From: JAKAXG01 sp035702985 | GTDB lineage: Bacteria; Actinomycetota; Acidimicrobiia; Acidimicrobiales; Palsa-688 | DNA length: 13,234 nt | Reading direction: 5' to 3' | Assembly: GCA_035702985.1 (NCBI GenBank) | Contig: DASSZD010000050.1 | Coordinates: forward strand, 1 to 13,234 | In this document: piece by piece, positions 1-6,795 of the stretch | Position numbering within the stretch: position 1 is the stretch's first letter | Layout of the letters: every line of letters starts with the position of its first letter | Position numbers and translations under genes: made by a program | The notes under the pieces: model-generated | Seen by the model: the letters and a program-made list of their open reading frames with translations, nothing else | What the model was told of the DNA's origin: nothing | Database searches by the model: none

Positions 1-1832
1 TGTTCCGCTCCTCCAACAACCTGCGCGAGAGGCTGTCGAACGTCCAGTCGCTCTACGGCTACGCCGCCAAGCTGGAAGGGCTGATCGAGCTGCCCGACAT
101 CGTCCACGCCGCGCTGGCGGAGGCCCGCACCATCCTGCGCTGCGAGCAGGCCGAACTGGACGTCGAGCAGGACGGACAGGTGCGGCGCTACCTGCTCGAC
201 AACACCGAGGTCCTGACCCAGGAAGCGGTCACGAGCGGCGATCTGGAGCGTGAGCTGATCCAGTTGTCGAGGCCCCGGCTGTACCCGACCGGGCATGGAG
301 ACCGCCTGCTCAAGGGGCGGGGGTTCGCCGACCTGATCTCCGTGCCGCTGCCCTTCGGCGACGATGACCGGGCCGTGCTGATCGCGGCCAACCGCCACGG
401 GGACGGCTCCGGCACCTTCCGGCACGAGGATCTCAGCATCCTCCAGACCCTGGCCGCCCATCTCAGCACCGCGCTCACCAGCTCCAGCCGGCTGGACCGC
501 CTCCGGATGGAGGTCGCCGCCCGCGAGCATGAGGCCAGCCATGACGGGCTGACCGGGCTGGCCAACCGCAACCTGTTCGCCCAGATGGTCACCGAAGCCC
601 TGGAGCGGCGGTCCCCCTCCAGGACGCTGGCGGTGATGCTGATGGACCTCGACGGGTTCAAGGAGATCAACGACACCCTGGGCCACCACACCGGTGACGC
701 CGTGCTGCGGGAGGTGGCGTGGCGGGTGAAGGCGGCGGTGGGGAGCCGGCAGGTGGCCGCCCGGCTGGGCGGCGACGAGTTCGCCTTCCTGTTGCCGGCC
801 GCCACCGACCTCAAGGACGTGACCGGGACGGCCGAGCGGCTACTGCGCGCCGTCGCCGCCCCCATCTCGGTGGAGGGGATGGTGCTGAGCGTGCACGCCA
901 GCATCGGGGTGGCCATCGCCCCCCGCCGGGGAGGTGACGCTTCGGCCCTGCTCCGGCGGGCCGACGTGGCCATGTACTCGGCCAAGAACTCGGCCCGGGG
1001 CCTGGCCGTCTACGACCCGCGCATCGACCACCACTCCCCCCGCCGGCTGCTGCTGGCGACCGAACTGCGCCGGGCGGTGGAGACCCACCAGGGCCTCGAC
1101 CTGTGGTACCAGCCGGTGGCGGCCCTGCCCGGAGACGAGGTGGTGGGCTTCGAGGCCCTGCTGCGCTGGAACCACCCGGAGCTGGGATTCCTGTCGCCGG
1201 AGGAGTTCATCCCGGTGGCGGAGCAGAGCGGCTTGATAGAGCCGCTGACGTGGTGGGTGATGCGTACCGCCATGCACGAGCTGCAGTACTGGCTGAGCGC
1301 CGGCTACCCGGTGACCATGGCGGTGAACGTCTCGGTCCGCAACCTGTTCGACACCGCCATCGTGACCCGGCTGCGGCACCTGCTCGACGAGACCCGGGTG
1401 CCCGCGTCCAGCGTCATCCTCGAGATCACCGAGTCGTCCATGATGCTCGACCAGTCCCGCTCCCAGGGGATCCTGCGGGAGCTGTCGGAGCTCGGGGTCC
1501 TGCTGGCCATCGACGACTTCGGCACCGGGTACTCGTCGCTGTCACGGCTCAAGGAGCTGCCCGTCGACATCGTCAAGATCGACCGGTCGTTCGTCAAGAG
1601 CATGTGCACCAACAAGGGCGACAGGGCCATCGTCCGCTCGACCATCGAGTTGGCCACCGTGATGGGCTACGGCGTGGTGGCCGAAGGAGTCGAGGACCGC
1701 GAGACATGGGACGAGCTGGGCCGCCTCGGCTGCACCCACGCCCAGGGTTTCTTCCTGGCCCGGCCCATGACGTCCCAGGCCTGCCGGGCCTGGGTCCGCA
1801 GCGGCAGGCCGTCGGCTCTCAGCGCCTCGTAG
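1..1832 (+). CDS. GAF-GGDEF-EAL cyclic-di-GMP turnover protein, 5' truncated
   Basis: The reading frame is open from base 3, so the true start lies outside the window; 609 residues are visible. The first ~165 look like a GAF-type sensor (from a helix starting near LRERLSNVQSLY). A GGDEF domain follows: metal-site DLDGF at 642-656 and an intact GGDEF at 768-782. The EAL domain is complete: EAL at 1152-1160, NVS, LEITE, DDFGTGYSS, KIDRSF, AEGVE and QGFFLARP, so all usual metal and catalytic residues are present. The expected role is cytoplasmic synthesis and/or hydrolysis of cyclic-di-GMP under GAF control. The allosteric I-site (RxxD, nine residues before GGDEF) is absent (GSRQ there), so classical product inhibition is unlikely. 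The phosphodiesterase half looks competent; whether the cyclase half is active or only a GTP sensor cannot be told. It ends 19 bp from the convergent baeRF gene. Family assignment is near certain; net activity is inference. Confidence 0.96.
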   Translation, partial: FRSSNNLRERLSNVQSLYGYAAKLEGLIELPDIVHAALAEARTILRCEQAELDVEQDGQVRRYLLDNTEVLTQEAVTSGDLERELIQLSRPRLYPTGHGDRLLKGRGFADLISVPLPFGDDDRAVLIAANRHGDGSGTFRHEDLSILQTLAAHLSTALTSSSRLDRLRMEVAAREHEASHDGLTGLANRNLFAQMVTEALERRSPSRTLAVMLMDLDGFKEINDTLGHHTGDAVLREVAWRVKAAVGSRQVAARLGGDEFAFLLPAATDLKDVTGTAERLLRAVAAPISVEGMVLSVHASIGVAIAPRRGGDASALLRRADVAMYSAKNSARGLAVYDPRIDHHSPRRLLLATELRRAVETHQGLDLWYQPVAALPGDEVVGFEALLRWNHPELGFLSPEEFIPVAEQSGLIEPLTWWVMRTAMHELQYWLSAGYPVTMAVNVSVRNLFDTAIVTRLRHLLDETRVPASSVILEITESSMMLDQSRSQGILRELSELGVLLAIDDFGTGYSSLSRLKELPVDIVKIDRSFVKSMCTNKGDRAIVRSTIELATVMGYGVVAEGVEDRETWDELGRLGCTHAQGFFLARPMTSQACRAWVRSGRPSALSAS

Positions 1833-1851
1833 CCCGGGAAGCGGCGGCCTC

Positions 1852-3015
1852 TCAGTAGCGCTCGATGGCGGCCACGCCGCCCAGGTCGTCCAACCCCGGA
1901 GCGGAGCAGAACTCGACGGCCGCGTGCTGAGCCATGGCCCGGTCGATGGCGGCGTCCACCACGTCCTCCACCGCTTCGGTGCTGGCTCCGCAGCGGGGGC
2001 AGCGGCTGGTGGTGGCCCCGAGGTGACCGCAGGCCGGGCACACGAAGCCGGGAGCGGAGTAGCCGGGTCGGACCACCAGGGTGGACACCCGTTGATCGGC
2101 CAGGGCGTCGAGGGTCGCGTCCAGCCCCCCCACCCCCCGCCCCGTGCCGATCCGGTCGCCGACCAGGGACAGCAGCTCCTCCTCCAGGCGTTCCTCCCGC
2201 TGCCGGTCGATCCGCTGGATGGCCTCGGCCAGCTCGGTCCGGGCGGCCCGGACCGGGAGCCCGGCCACTTCGATCACCCGGTCCGCCAGCGGCCGGGGCA
2301 GGAGGGGCACCAGTCCCTCCACCGCCTCGGGCGACCCCCCGATCAGCACGGCGTCGGCCGGGGTCAGCTCCTGGTCGTGGGCCACGGCCGCCGCCACCCG
2401 CCGCAGGTGGCGGTTGACCGACTCCCGCTGCCGGCGCTCCCAGCTGCCGAGCTCCACGTCGTTGTCCACCTGGCGCTCCACGGGATCGGTCGGTCCCGGC
2501 TGCTCCTCCATCCGGCCCAGCCGGGCGTGCACCAGCCGGGACTCCTGCCGGTCGACGAGGACCATGAGATAGCGGGGAGCTTTGTCCAGAACCTCCAGCA
2601 GCGGGGACACGTCGGGCCGGTCGCCCACCGCCACCCGGTCCCGGACCGGAACCGGGATCTCCACGGTCTGGAGCCACCCGTCTCCGGCGGACGAGAACAC
2701 CGCCACCCCCCTGAACCCGGTCCGGTCCAGGCCGCCGGCCAGGTGACCGGTGATGGCCGCCAGGTCGGCGTCGACCGCGGCCGCCGTGTCCGGCCCCCGG
2801 CGATCGGCCAGCCGGCGGGCGCGGCGCAGGAGATGGTTGACGGCGTTCTCGAGATCCTCCCAGCGGGGGCGGCGGCGGCCGTCCACGTCGAGGTAGAGGC
2901 TGGTCACCACCGGCTGACCCGCATGACCGGCGATGGATCTGATCATCGACTCGTCGAATAGGGAATCGGATGGCGCCCCGCCCCGGGACCGGGGGGTCGG
3001 CTCGGCCGGTGCCAT
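1852..3015 (-). CDS. baeRF (bacterial archaeo-eukaryotic release factor/Vms1-like) family protein with zinc ribbon
   Basis: This 387-aa protein has the layout of the bacterial eRF1-like (baeRF) group. It has an N-terminal domain opening with VVTSLYLDVDGRRRP (36-50), a middle domain (about 145-255), and a C-terminal eRF1 domain-3-like part ending in the typical GGVAAIERY. A zinc ribbon lies near the C-terminus: C326-x2-C329 and C339-x2-C342. Relatives include eukaryotic Vms1/Ankzf1, which releases nascent chains from stalled ribosomes, and actinobacterial Rv2629-type proteins. The GGQ-like catalytic loop appears as GSWERRQ (190-196): the second Gly is Ser, and the position where many relatives have Gln is Arg, with a Gln two residues later. 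Peptidyl-tRNA hydrolysis is therefore doubtful, and a ribosome-associated or stress role is inference. The ATG at 3015 has no strong Shine-Dalgarno; Met24 is an alternative start just before the conserved domain. The gene is convergent with the GGDEF-EAL gene and divergent from the oxidoreductase. Confidence 0.85.
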   Translation of the reverse strand: MAPAEPTPRSRGGAPSDSLFDESMIRSIAGHAGQPVVTSLYLDVDGRRRPRWEDLENAVNHLLRRARRLADRRGPDTAAAVDADLAAITGHLAGGLDRTGFRGVAVFSSAGDGWLQTVEIPVPVRDRVAVGDRPDVSPLLEVLDKAPRYLMVLVDRQESRLVHARLGRMEEQPGPTDPVERQVDNDVELGSWERRQRESVNRHLRRVAAAVAHDQELTPADAVLIGGSPEAVEGLVPLLPRPLADRVIEVAGLPVRAARTELAEAIQRIDRQREERLEEELLSLVGDRIGTGRGVGGLDATLDALADQRVSTLVVRPGYSAPGFVCPACGHLGATTSRCPRCGASTEAVEDVVDAAIDRAMAQHAAVEFCSAPGLDDLGGVAAIERY

Positions 3016-3128
3016 GGGTCAGGTGTCCCTGCGTGTCACGGGTGTCTGCATCGGGGCCATTCTCGGAGGACCGGAGGCCCCTGCCGTAGGGCCGAAAGGC
3101 GGCACGATCCCGTCGCCCCCCTTCCGGG

Positions 3129-3134
3129 CATAAT
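3129..3134 (+). promoter_or_regulatory. -10 element (CATAAT) placed for a leaderless transcript
   Basis: CATAAT lies in GC-rich surroundings. Six bases separate its end from the ATG at 3141, so a start at the usual -10 spacing falls on the A of that ATG. This is the geometry of leaderless actinobacterial genes. No convincing -35 is seen. The placement is inferred from sequence only. Confidence 0.45.
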
Positions 3135-3140
3135 CGCGCC

Positions 3141-3215
3141 ATGGCCGTCGCCTCCGGATCCCGCATCCCGCACGCGCCCGACGGGCGGTCGAGCCGTACC
3201 GGGGCGCCCCGGTAA
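3141..3215 (+). CDS. Probable leaderless 24-codon ORF overlapping the oxidoreductase start (TAATG)
   Basis: An ATG exactly 7 bases after a CATAAT element opens a 24-codon frame (starts MAVASGSR, ends GAPR) that stops with TAA. The final A of the stop is the first A of the downstream ATG (TAATG). The peptide is Arg/Ser/Pro-rich and matches nothing I recognise. The downstream oxidoreductase ATG has no Shine-Dalgarno, so ribosomes terminating here could reinitiate on it. The likely role is a translational-coupling leader rather than a functional peptide. I see no run of one regulatory codon (as in amino-acid attenuators). It could instead be non-coding 5' leader; the start overlap and promoter spacing are the only support. 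Confidence 0.4.
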   Translation: MAVASGSRIPHAPDGRSSRTGAPR

Positions 3216-4120
3216 TGCGGGTCGGCATCTCGATCGGCACCGCCTTCGACCCGGCCGCCGGGCGGGACGGGCCGCGCTCGGTGCTCGAGCAGGCCCGCGC
3301 CGCCCACCGGGCCGGCCTCGACACCCTCTCCGTCGGGGACCACCACGTCACCGCACCGGGGGCCTTCCTGCAGAACGTGCCCGTCATGGGCCGGATCCTG
3401 GCCGAATGGGGCGACCGTCCCGCCGGATGCCTGTTCCTGGTGCCGCTGTGGCATCCGGTGCTCATGGCGGAGCAGATCGGGACGCTGGCCATGCTGTCGA
3501 GCGGCCCCTTCATCGTTCAGACCGGACTGGGCCAGGGGGCGGCCCAGTTCCGGGCCATGGGCCGCAGCCTGGACGACCGGGCCAGCCTGTTCGAGGAGGG
3601 AGTGGCCACCGTACGGGCCCTGCTCGACGGCCGGACGGTGGGCAGCCCGGCGTGGGGCGTCGAGCAGGCCCGCATCGCACCCCTCCCGCCCGACGGTACG
3701 GAGTGGTGGGTCGGCGCCGGGTCCCGCCGGGCGGTGGACCGGGCCGCCCGGATCGGCGACTGCTGGTACGCCAACGCCGACCTGACTCCGGCCACCGCCG
3801 CCCGGACGCTCGGCTGGTACCTGGACGCGTGCGACCGGTACGGCCGCACGCCGGTCCGGCTCCCCATCCGCAAGGATGTGTTCATCGCCGAGGACCGGGC
3901 CGATGCGGAACGGGTGGGCGACGCCCTGATGGCCGCCGGCTACCGGGGTTTCGACCGGGCCGCCGTGGCCTACGGTGACCCCGACAGCGTGGCCGAGCAG
4001 CTCGCCCCTTTCGGGGAGCTGGGCTTCACCGACGTGATCATCAGGACCATGACCGCCCCCGTGGAGGCGGCCGTCCGGTCCGTCGAGCTGGCCGGGGAGG
4101 TGCGCTCACGCCTGCAATGA
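3215..4120 (+). CDS. LLM-class (luciferase-like) flavin/F420-dependent oxidoreductase
   Basis: This 301-aa protein has the bacterial luciferase-like TIM-barrel pattern. MRVGISIGTAFDP is strand 1, followed by AGLDTLSVGDHHV (33-45, the usual cofactor/substrate-side segment) and LVPLWHPVLMAEQIGTLAMLSSGPFIVQTGLGQG (75-108, in the place of the family's conserved barrel core). WWVGAGSRRAVDRAARIGDCWYAN (164-187) matches the common '(V)GGxSxxAxxxAAxxGDGW' element. Length is normal. Such enzymes oxidise or reduce small substrates using FMN or, often in Actinomycetota, F420. The sequence does not settle the cofactor or the substrate. The ATG at 3215 overlaps the stop of a short upstream ORF and lacks a Shine-Dalgarno, suggesting translational coupling. 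An 8-bp GC hairpin follows the stop. Family call firm, reaction unknown. Confidence 0.92.
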   Translation: MRVGISIGTAFDPAAGRDGPRSVLEQARAAHRAGLDTLSVGDHHVTAPGAFLQNVPVMGRILAEWGDRPAGCLFLVPLWHPVLMAEQIGTLAMLSSGPFIVQTGLGQGAAQFRAMGRSLDDRASLFEEGVATVRALLDGRTVGSPAWGVEQARIAPLPPDGTEWWVGAGSRRAVDRAARIGDCWYANADLTPATAARTLGWYLDACDRYGRTPVRLPIRKDVFIAEDRADAERVGDALMAAGYRGFDRAAVAYGDPDSVAEQLAPFGELGFTDVIIRTMTAPVEAAVRSVELAGEVRSRLQ

Positions 4121-4150
4121 CCGGACCTGTGCGCCCCTCCCTCAGCTTGC

Positions 4151-4173
4151 CCCGGCCGGAACCGGCGGCCGGG
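4151..4173 (+). terminator. GC hairpin after the oxidoreductase gene
   Basis: CCCGGCCG (4151-4158) and CGGCCGGG (4166-4173) form a perfect 8-bp stem around a 7-base loop, 30 bases after the oxidoreductase stop and before the MscS gene. There is no T-run, so it is at best a U-less terminator or processing/pausing structure. Hairpins of this strength also arise by chance at such GC. Confidence 0.35.
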
Positions 4174-4202
4174 ACGGGCCAGCGGATCAGCCCAGCAGCG
4201 GG

Positions 4203-5078
4203 GTGGCGGTGAACCTCAGGGACGTGTCGTTCTGGGCGGAGACGAGCGGGCTCGAGATCGTCTACATCGTCACCGGGGCGGCCCTGATCACCCGGTTCAC
4301 CTCCTGGCTGAGCGGACGGGCGGCGGCCCAGGCGGAGAAGTCCCTGGACCCCGACCCGCTGGTCCGCTCGGAAAACGCCAAGCACCGTACGGCCCTGCTG
4401 CAGGTCGTGAGATGGACCTTCCTGGCCATCGTCTGGTTGATCGCCATCATCCTGGTGCTGGAGCGGCTCGGCCTGCCGCTCACCAGCGTGGTCGCCCCCG
4501 CTTCGGTGATCGGCGTGGCCCTGGGTTTCGGGGCCCAGCGGGTGGTTCAGGATCTGCTGGCCGGCTTCTTCATAGTCATGGAGCGCCAGTACGGCTTCGG
4601 CGACGTGATCCGTATCTCCTCGCCGGGGGCGACCACCGGGGTGACGGGGACGGTGGAGGAGGTCACCCTGCGGATCACCAGGCTGCGCACCGTGAGCGGC
4701 GAGCTGCTCATCCTTCCCAACGGGCAGATCCTGCAGGTGACCAATCTGTCCCGGGACTGGGCCCGGGCGGTGATCGACGTCCCGGTCGCCGCCGGCACCG
4801 ACCTGAGCGAGGTGAACGACCGGCTGCGCACCGTCGGTGCCGACGCCTTCGCCGACCCGGACCTGCGTCCGCTGCTCCTCGACCCGCCCAGCGTGATGGG
4901 GGTCGAGTCGATGTCGGTCGACCAGTACACGGTGCGCCTGGTGGCCCGGACCCAGCCGGGCCGGCAGTTCGAGGTCAGCCGGGCGCTGCGGGCCCGGATC
5001 GCCTACGCCTTCCGGGAAGCGGGCATCGTCATGCCGGCCGCCCCCGCCGGCGCCGAGACGGACCCGACCGTCCGGTGA
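4203..5078 (+). CDS. MscS-family small-conductance mechanosensitive channel
   Basis: The 291-aa protein has three hydrophobic segments (about 15-34, 69-88 and 94-126). The third is the diagnostic pore helix VIGVALGFGAQRVVQDLLAGFFIVMERQYGFGDVI (102-136), Gly/Ala-rich as in MscS. The cytoplasmic beta domain follows (GVTGTVEEVTLRITRLRTVSGELLILPNGQI), then the alpha/beta cage part. Length and topology match MscS-like channels, which open under membrane tension to release solutes after hypo-osmotic shock. GTG at 4203 is used here; GTG at 4209 is equally possible and neither has a clear Shine-Dalgarno. The stop codon overlaps the start of the Thr/Pro-rich membrane protein gene, so the two are probably translated together. 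Family identity is very secure; gating properties are not inferable. Confidence 0.95.
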   Translation: MAVNLRDVSFWAETSGLEIVYIVTGAALITRFTSWLSGRAAAQAEKSLDPDPLVRSENAKHRTALLQVVRWTFLAIVWLIAIILVLERLGLPLTSVVAPASVIGVALGFGAQRVVQDLLAGFFIVMERQYGFGDVIRISSPGATTGVTGTVEEVTLRITRLRTVSGELLILPNGQILQVTNLSRDWARAVIDVPVAAGTDLSEVNDRLRTVGADAFADPDLRPLLLDPPSVMGVESMSVDQYTVRLVARTQPGRQFEVSRALRARIAYAFREAGIVMPAAPAGAETDPTVR

Positions 5079-5455
5079 GGCTCCCCGCCGGCCGGCCCCG
5101 CTGGTCCACGGTCGTGCTGGTGGTGATCTTCGTGGGTTCCATCTGGTCCTACCTGTACCTGCGCCCGAAGCCGACGCCGAGCGGCTACCAGGGCCATCAG
5201 CGCCTGCCGGCGGCCACCGCCGTCCCCACCACCGTTACCGCCCCCACTCCGACGGTGGCGCCCACGTCCACCACGGTCAAAGCTCCGCCGCCCCAGTCGC
5301 CCACGCCCACCACGGTTCCCGGCCCCGTGGCGCCGAGCACCACCTCTGTCCCGGCGCTCCCTTCCAGCCCGACATCGACGCTGCCCCCAGGGACCACGAC
5401 GACCACCAGCCCGGGGTCGGCGGCCGCCGGGCTGACCACCTCCACGACCGCCTGA
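5075..5455 (+). CDS. Small single-pass membrane protein with Thr/Pro-rich tail
   Basis: I do not recognise a family. The 126-aa frame starts with a GTG that overlaps the MscS stop (GTGA), the arrangement of translational coupling. Residues 1-10 are basic (VRLPAGRPRW). Residues 11-28 form one transmembrane helix (STVVLVVIFVGSIWSYLY). The remainder (about 30-126) is a low-complexity tail dominated by Thr, Pro, Ala, Ser and Val, with several TTT and PTP runs. With a basic N-terminus inside, the tail would lie outside, spanning or touching the cell wall, and could be O-glycosylated. A partner role for the adjacent channel, such as wall contact or tension sensing, is inference from the overlap alone. 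The gene is convergent with the PAS-EAL gene 22 bp away. Confidence 0.75.
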   Translation: MRLPAGRPRWSTVVLVVIFVGSIWSYLYLRPKPTPSGYQGHQRLPAATAVPTTVTAPTPTVAPTSTTVKAPPPQSPTPTTVPGPVAPSTTSVPALPSSPTSTLPPGTTTTTSPGSAAAGLTTSTTA

Positions 5456-5460
5456 GAACC

Positions 5461-5476
5461 CCCGGCCGAGTCCGGG
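5461..5476. terminator. Small hairpin between convergent genes
   Basis: In the 22 bases between the stops of the Thr/Pro-rich gene and the PAS-EAL gene, CCCGG and CCGGG pair around a 6-base loop. The stem is short and has no T-run. It is the only candidate bidirectional terminator in this gap, and weak. Confidence 0.2.
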
Positions 5477-5477
5477 T

Positions 5478-6686
5478 CTAGGACGGCCGGGCGGATCGCG
5501 ACGCCGGCCGCCTGGGCCGGGGGCGGCGGGGCGGCTCGGCCGCCACCGGCCACCCCGGGGCAATCGCCATGCCCCAGTCGATCTCCGACGCCGGTCGGGG
5601 ACGGGCCATGTAGAAGCCCTGAGCGGCATCCAGTCCCAGGCTGGACACCGTGGACAGATCGTCAGAGGTCTCCACCCCCTCGGCGGTCACGGTCATGGAG
5701 CCGACCTCCAGGGCGAACAGCACCAGGGCGGTGGCCAGCGCCCGCTGCGCCGGGTTCTCGGTGATGCCCCGGGTGATGCTCTGATCCAGCTTGATCATGT
5801 CCGGCTGCAGCTGGAGGATGTGCCGGAACGACGCGAAGCCGGCGCCGGCGTCGTCGACCGCCAGCCGCACACCGGCATTCCTCAGGATCCCGATGCCGGC
5901 CGCCACCGTCTCGTAGTTGTCGATGGAGACGTGCTCGGTCAGCTCCACCACGATCCGCTCGGCCGGGATGATGTCCTGTTCGACCACGGCCCGCAACTCT
6001 CCCGTCGCCACCGTCTCGGGCGACAGGTTGACCGACAGGTACAGGTGCTCGGGGAAGTCCCGGGCTATGGCCAGGGCGGAGCGGACCGCCAGCGTCTCGA
6101 GGCTGTGACCCAAGCCCACGTCGAAGGCGTCGGCGAACCAGCGGTCGGGGGGCTGGGCCTCGGCTCCGGAGAAGCGGCTCAGCGCCTCCAGACCCACCAT
6201 GGCCCCGTCGTAGAGGGAGAAGATCGGCTGCCACACGGTGGTCAACAGCCCTTCCCGGATCACCTCCTCGACCCGCTGGCGGGTGATCAACAGTTGCGCC
6301 GCCCGGGCGTCGTCGGCGTCCAGGCGCCGGGTGGTGGCGGTGAAGCCCAGCAGCTCGTCCTCGTGGCCGACGTGGGCGACACCGCTGGTCTCCACCCAGA
6401 GCGGCCGCCCGTCGGCTCGCAGGGCGCGGGTCCGGACCTGGCGCCAGCCGGTCCGGCGCTCGGTGCAGGTGCGCAGGACCTCCCGGGCCCCCTCCACGTC
6501 GTCGGGATGGATCAGAGACAGGACGTTGCGCCCCACCAGCTCCGCCGGGGGGGACCCGAGCAGTTCCTCCGAGGCGTCGTTGATGTACCTGATGACACCG
6601 GAGGGGTCGAGCTCCCACACCAGCTCGTGAGACGTGAGGCGCACCGCCTCCCACAGCCGGTTGACTCTCACTTGGTCAAGCGCCAC
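5478..6686 (-). CDS. PAS-EAL cyclic-di-GMP phosphodiesterase
   Basis: The 402-aa protein has a PAS/PAC sensor (about 12-125; VIRYINDASEELLG and LIHPDDVEGAR are typical) directly joined to an EAL domain (about 143-365) with no GGDEF. Catalytic residues are present: E167 of EAL, N220, E248 and E251 (ELTE), D278-D279, K299, E336 (AEGVE) and Q356 (QGF). It should hydrolyse cyclic-di-GMP to pGpG in the cytoplasm in response to whatever the PAS domain senses. The usual DDFGTGYSS loop reads DDAGAGFAS, a change in loop 6 that may alter dimerisation or rate. The C-terminus (about 385-402) is an Arg/Pro-rich basic tail. Start is GTG at 6686, chosen because GGGAGG sits four bases upstream. It lies 109 bp downstream of the ATPase gene on the same strand and could be co-transcribed. 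Confidence 0.95.
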   Translation of the reverse strand: MALDQVRVNRLWEAVRLTSHELVWELDPSGVIRYINDASEELLGSPPAELVGRNVLSLIHPDDVEGAREVLRTCTERRTGWRQVRTRALRADGRPLWVETSGVAHVGHEDELLGFTATTRRLDADDARAAQLLITRQRVEEVIREGLLTTVWQPIFSLYDGAMVGLEALSRFSGAEAQPPDRWFADAFDVGLGHSLETLAVRSALAIARDFPEHLYLSVNLSPETVATGELRAVVEQDIIPAERIVVELTEHVSIDNYETVAAGIGILRNAGVRLAVDDAGAGFASFRHILQLQPDMIKLDQSITRGITENPAQRALATALVLFALEVGSMTVTAEGVETSDDLSTVSSLGLDAAQGFYMARPRPASEIDWGMAIAPGWPVAAEPPRRPRPRRPASRSARPS

Positions 6687-6690
6687 GGTG

Positions 6691-6696
6691 CCTCCC
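6691..6696 (-). promoter_or_regulatory. Shine-Dalgarno (GGGAGG) of the PAS-EAL gene
   Basis: GGGAGG on the minus strand lies four bases before the GTG at 6686 and is the evidence for that start codon. Confidence 0.6.
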
Positions 6697-6726
6697 GCTC
6701 GTCTGCTGCTCCACCGCAGCGCTATA

Positions 6727-6738
6727 CGGGGATCCCCG
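6727..6738. promoter_or_regulatory. 12-bp perfect palindrome upstream of the PAS-EAL gene
   Basis: CGGGGATCCCCG is fully palindromic and lies 41 bases before the PAS-EAL start, within the 109-bp gap after the ATPase gene (6687-6795). A minus-strand TATAGC (6721-6726) adjoins it. It could be an operator over a local promoter, but a GC palindrome of this length can occur by chance. The same gap also holds CCGG-CTTG-CCGG (6782-6793) just after the ATPase stop, too weak to call a terminator. Confidence 0.3.
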
Positions 6739-6795
6739 CCATGTTAGGCACGGTCAGCCGTCCGATTCGGGATGGTCTTGCCCGGCTTGCCGGAT

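Noticed and set aside
3076..3093. GGCCC...GGGCC stem in the baeRF/LLM intergenic region as a riboswitch or attenuator
   Set aside because: Only five base pairs, no conserved riboswitch core, and it lies upstream of the predicted leaderless start, so it would not be transcribed with the oxidoreductase.
1667..3454. 595-codon minus-strand open frame overlapping baeRF and neighbouring genes
   Set aside because: Composition is Gly/Arg/Pro-dominated without domains, and it runs across an intergenic region and into genes on both sides. It is a GC-driven shadow frame.
6694..6705. 12-base match (CCCGCTCGTCTG) between the PAS-EAL leader and the 17-bp repeat unit
   Set aside because: It is a single partial match in GC-rich DNA with no second copy; chance is sufficient explanation.
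6687..6795. Rho-independent terminator between the ATPase and PAS-EAL genes
   Set aside because: Only a 4-5 bp stem (CCGG-CTTG-CCGG) is present and no T-run follows on the minus strand.
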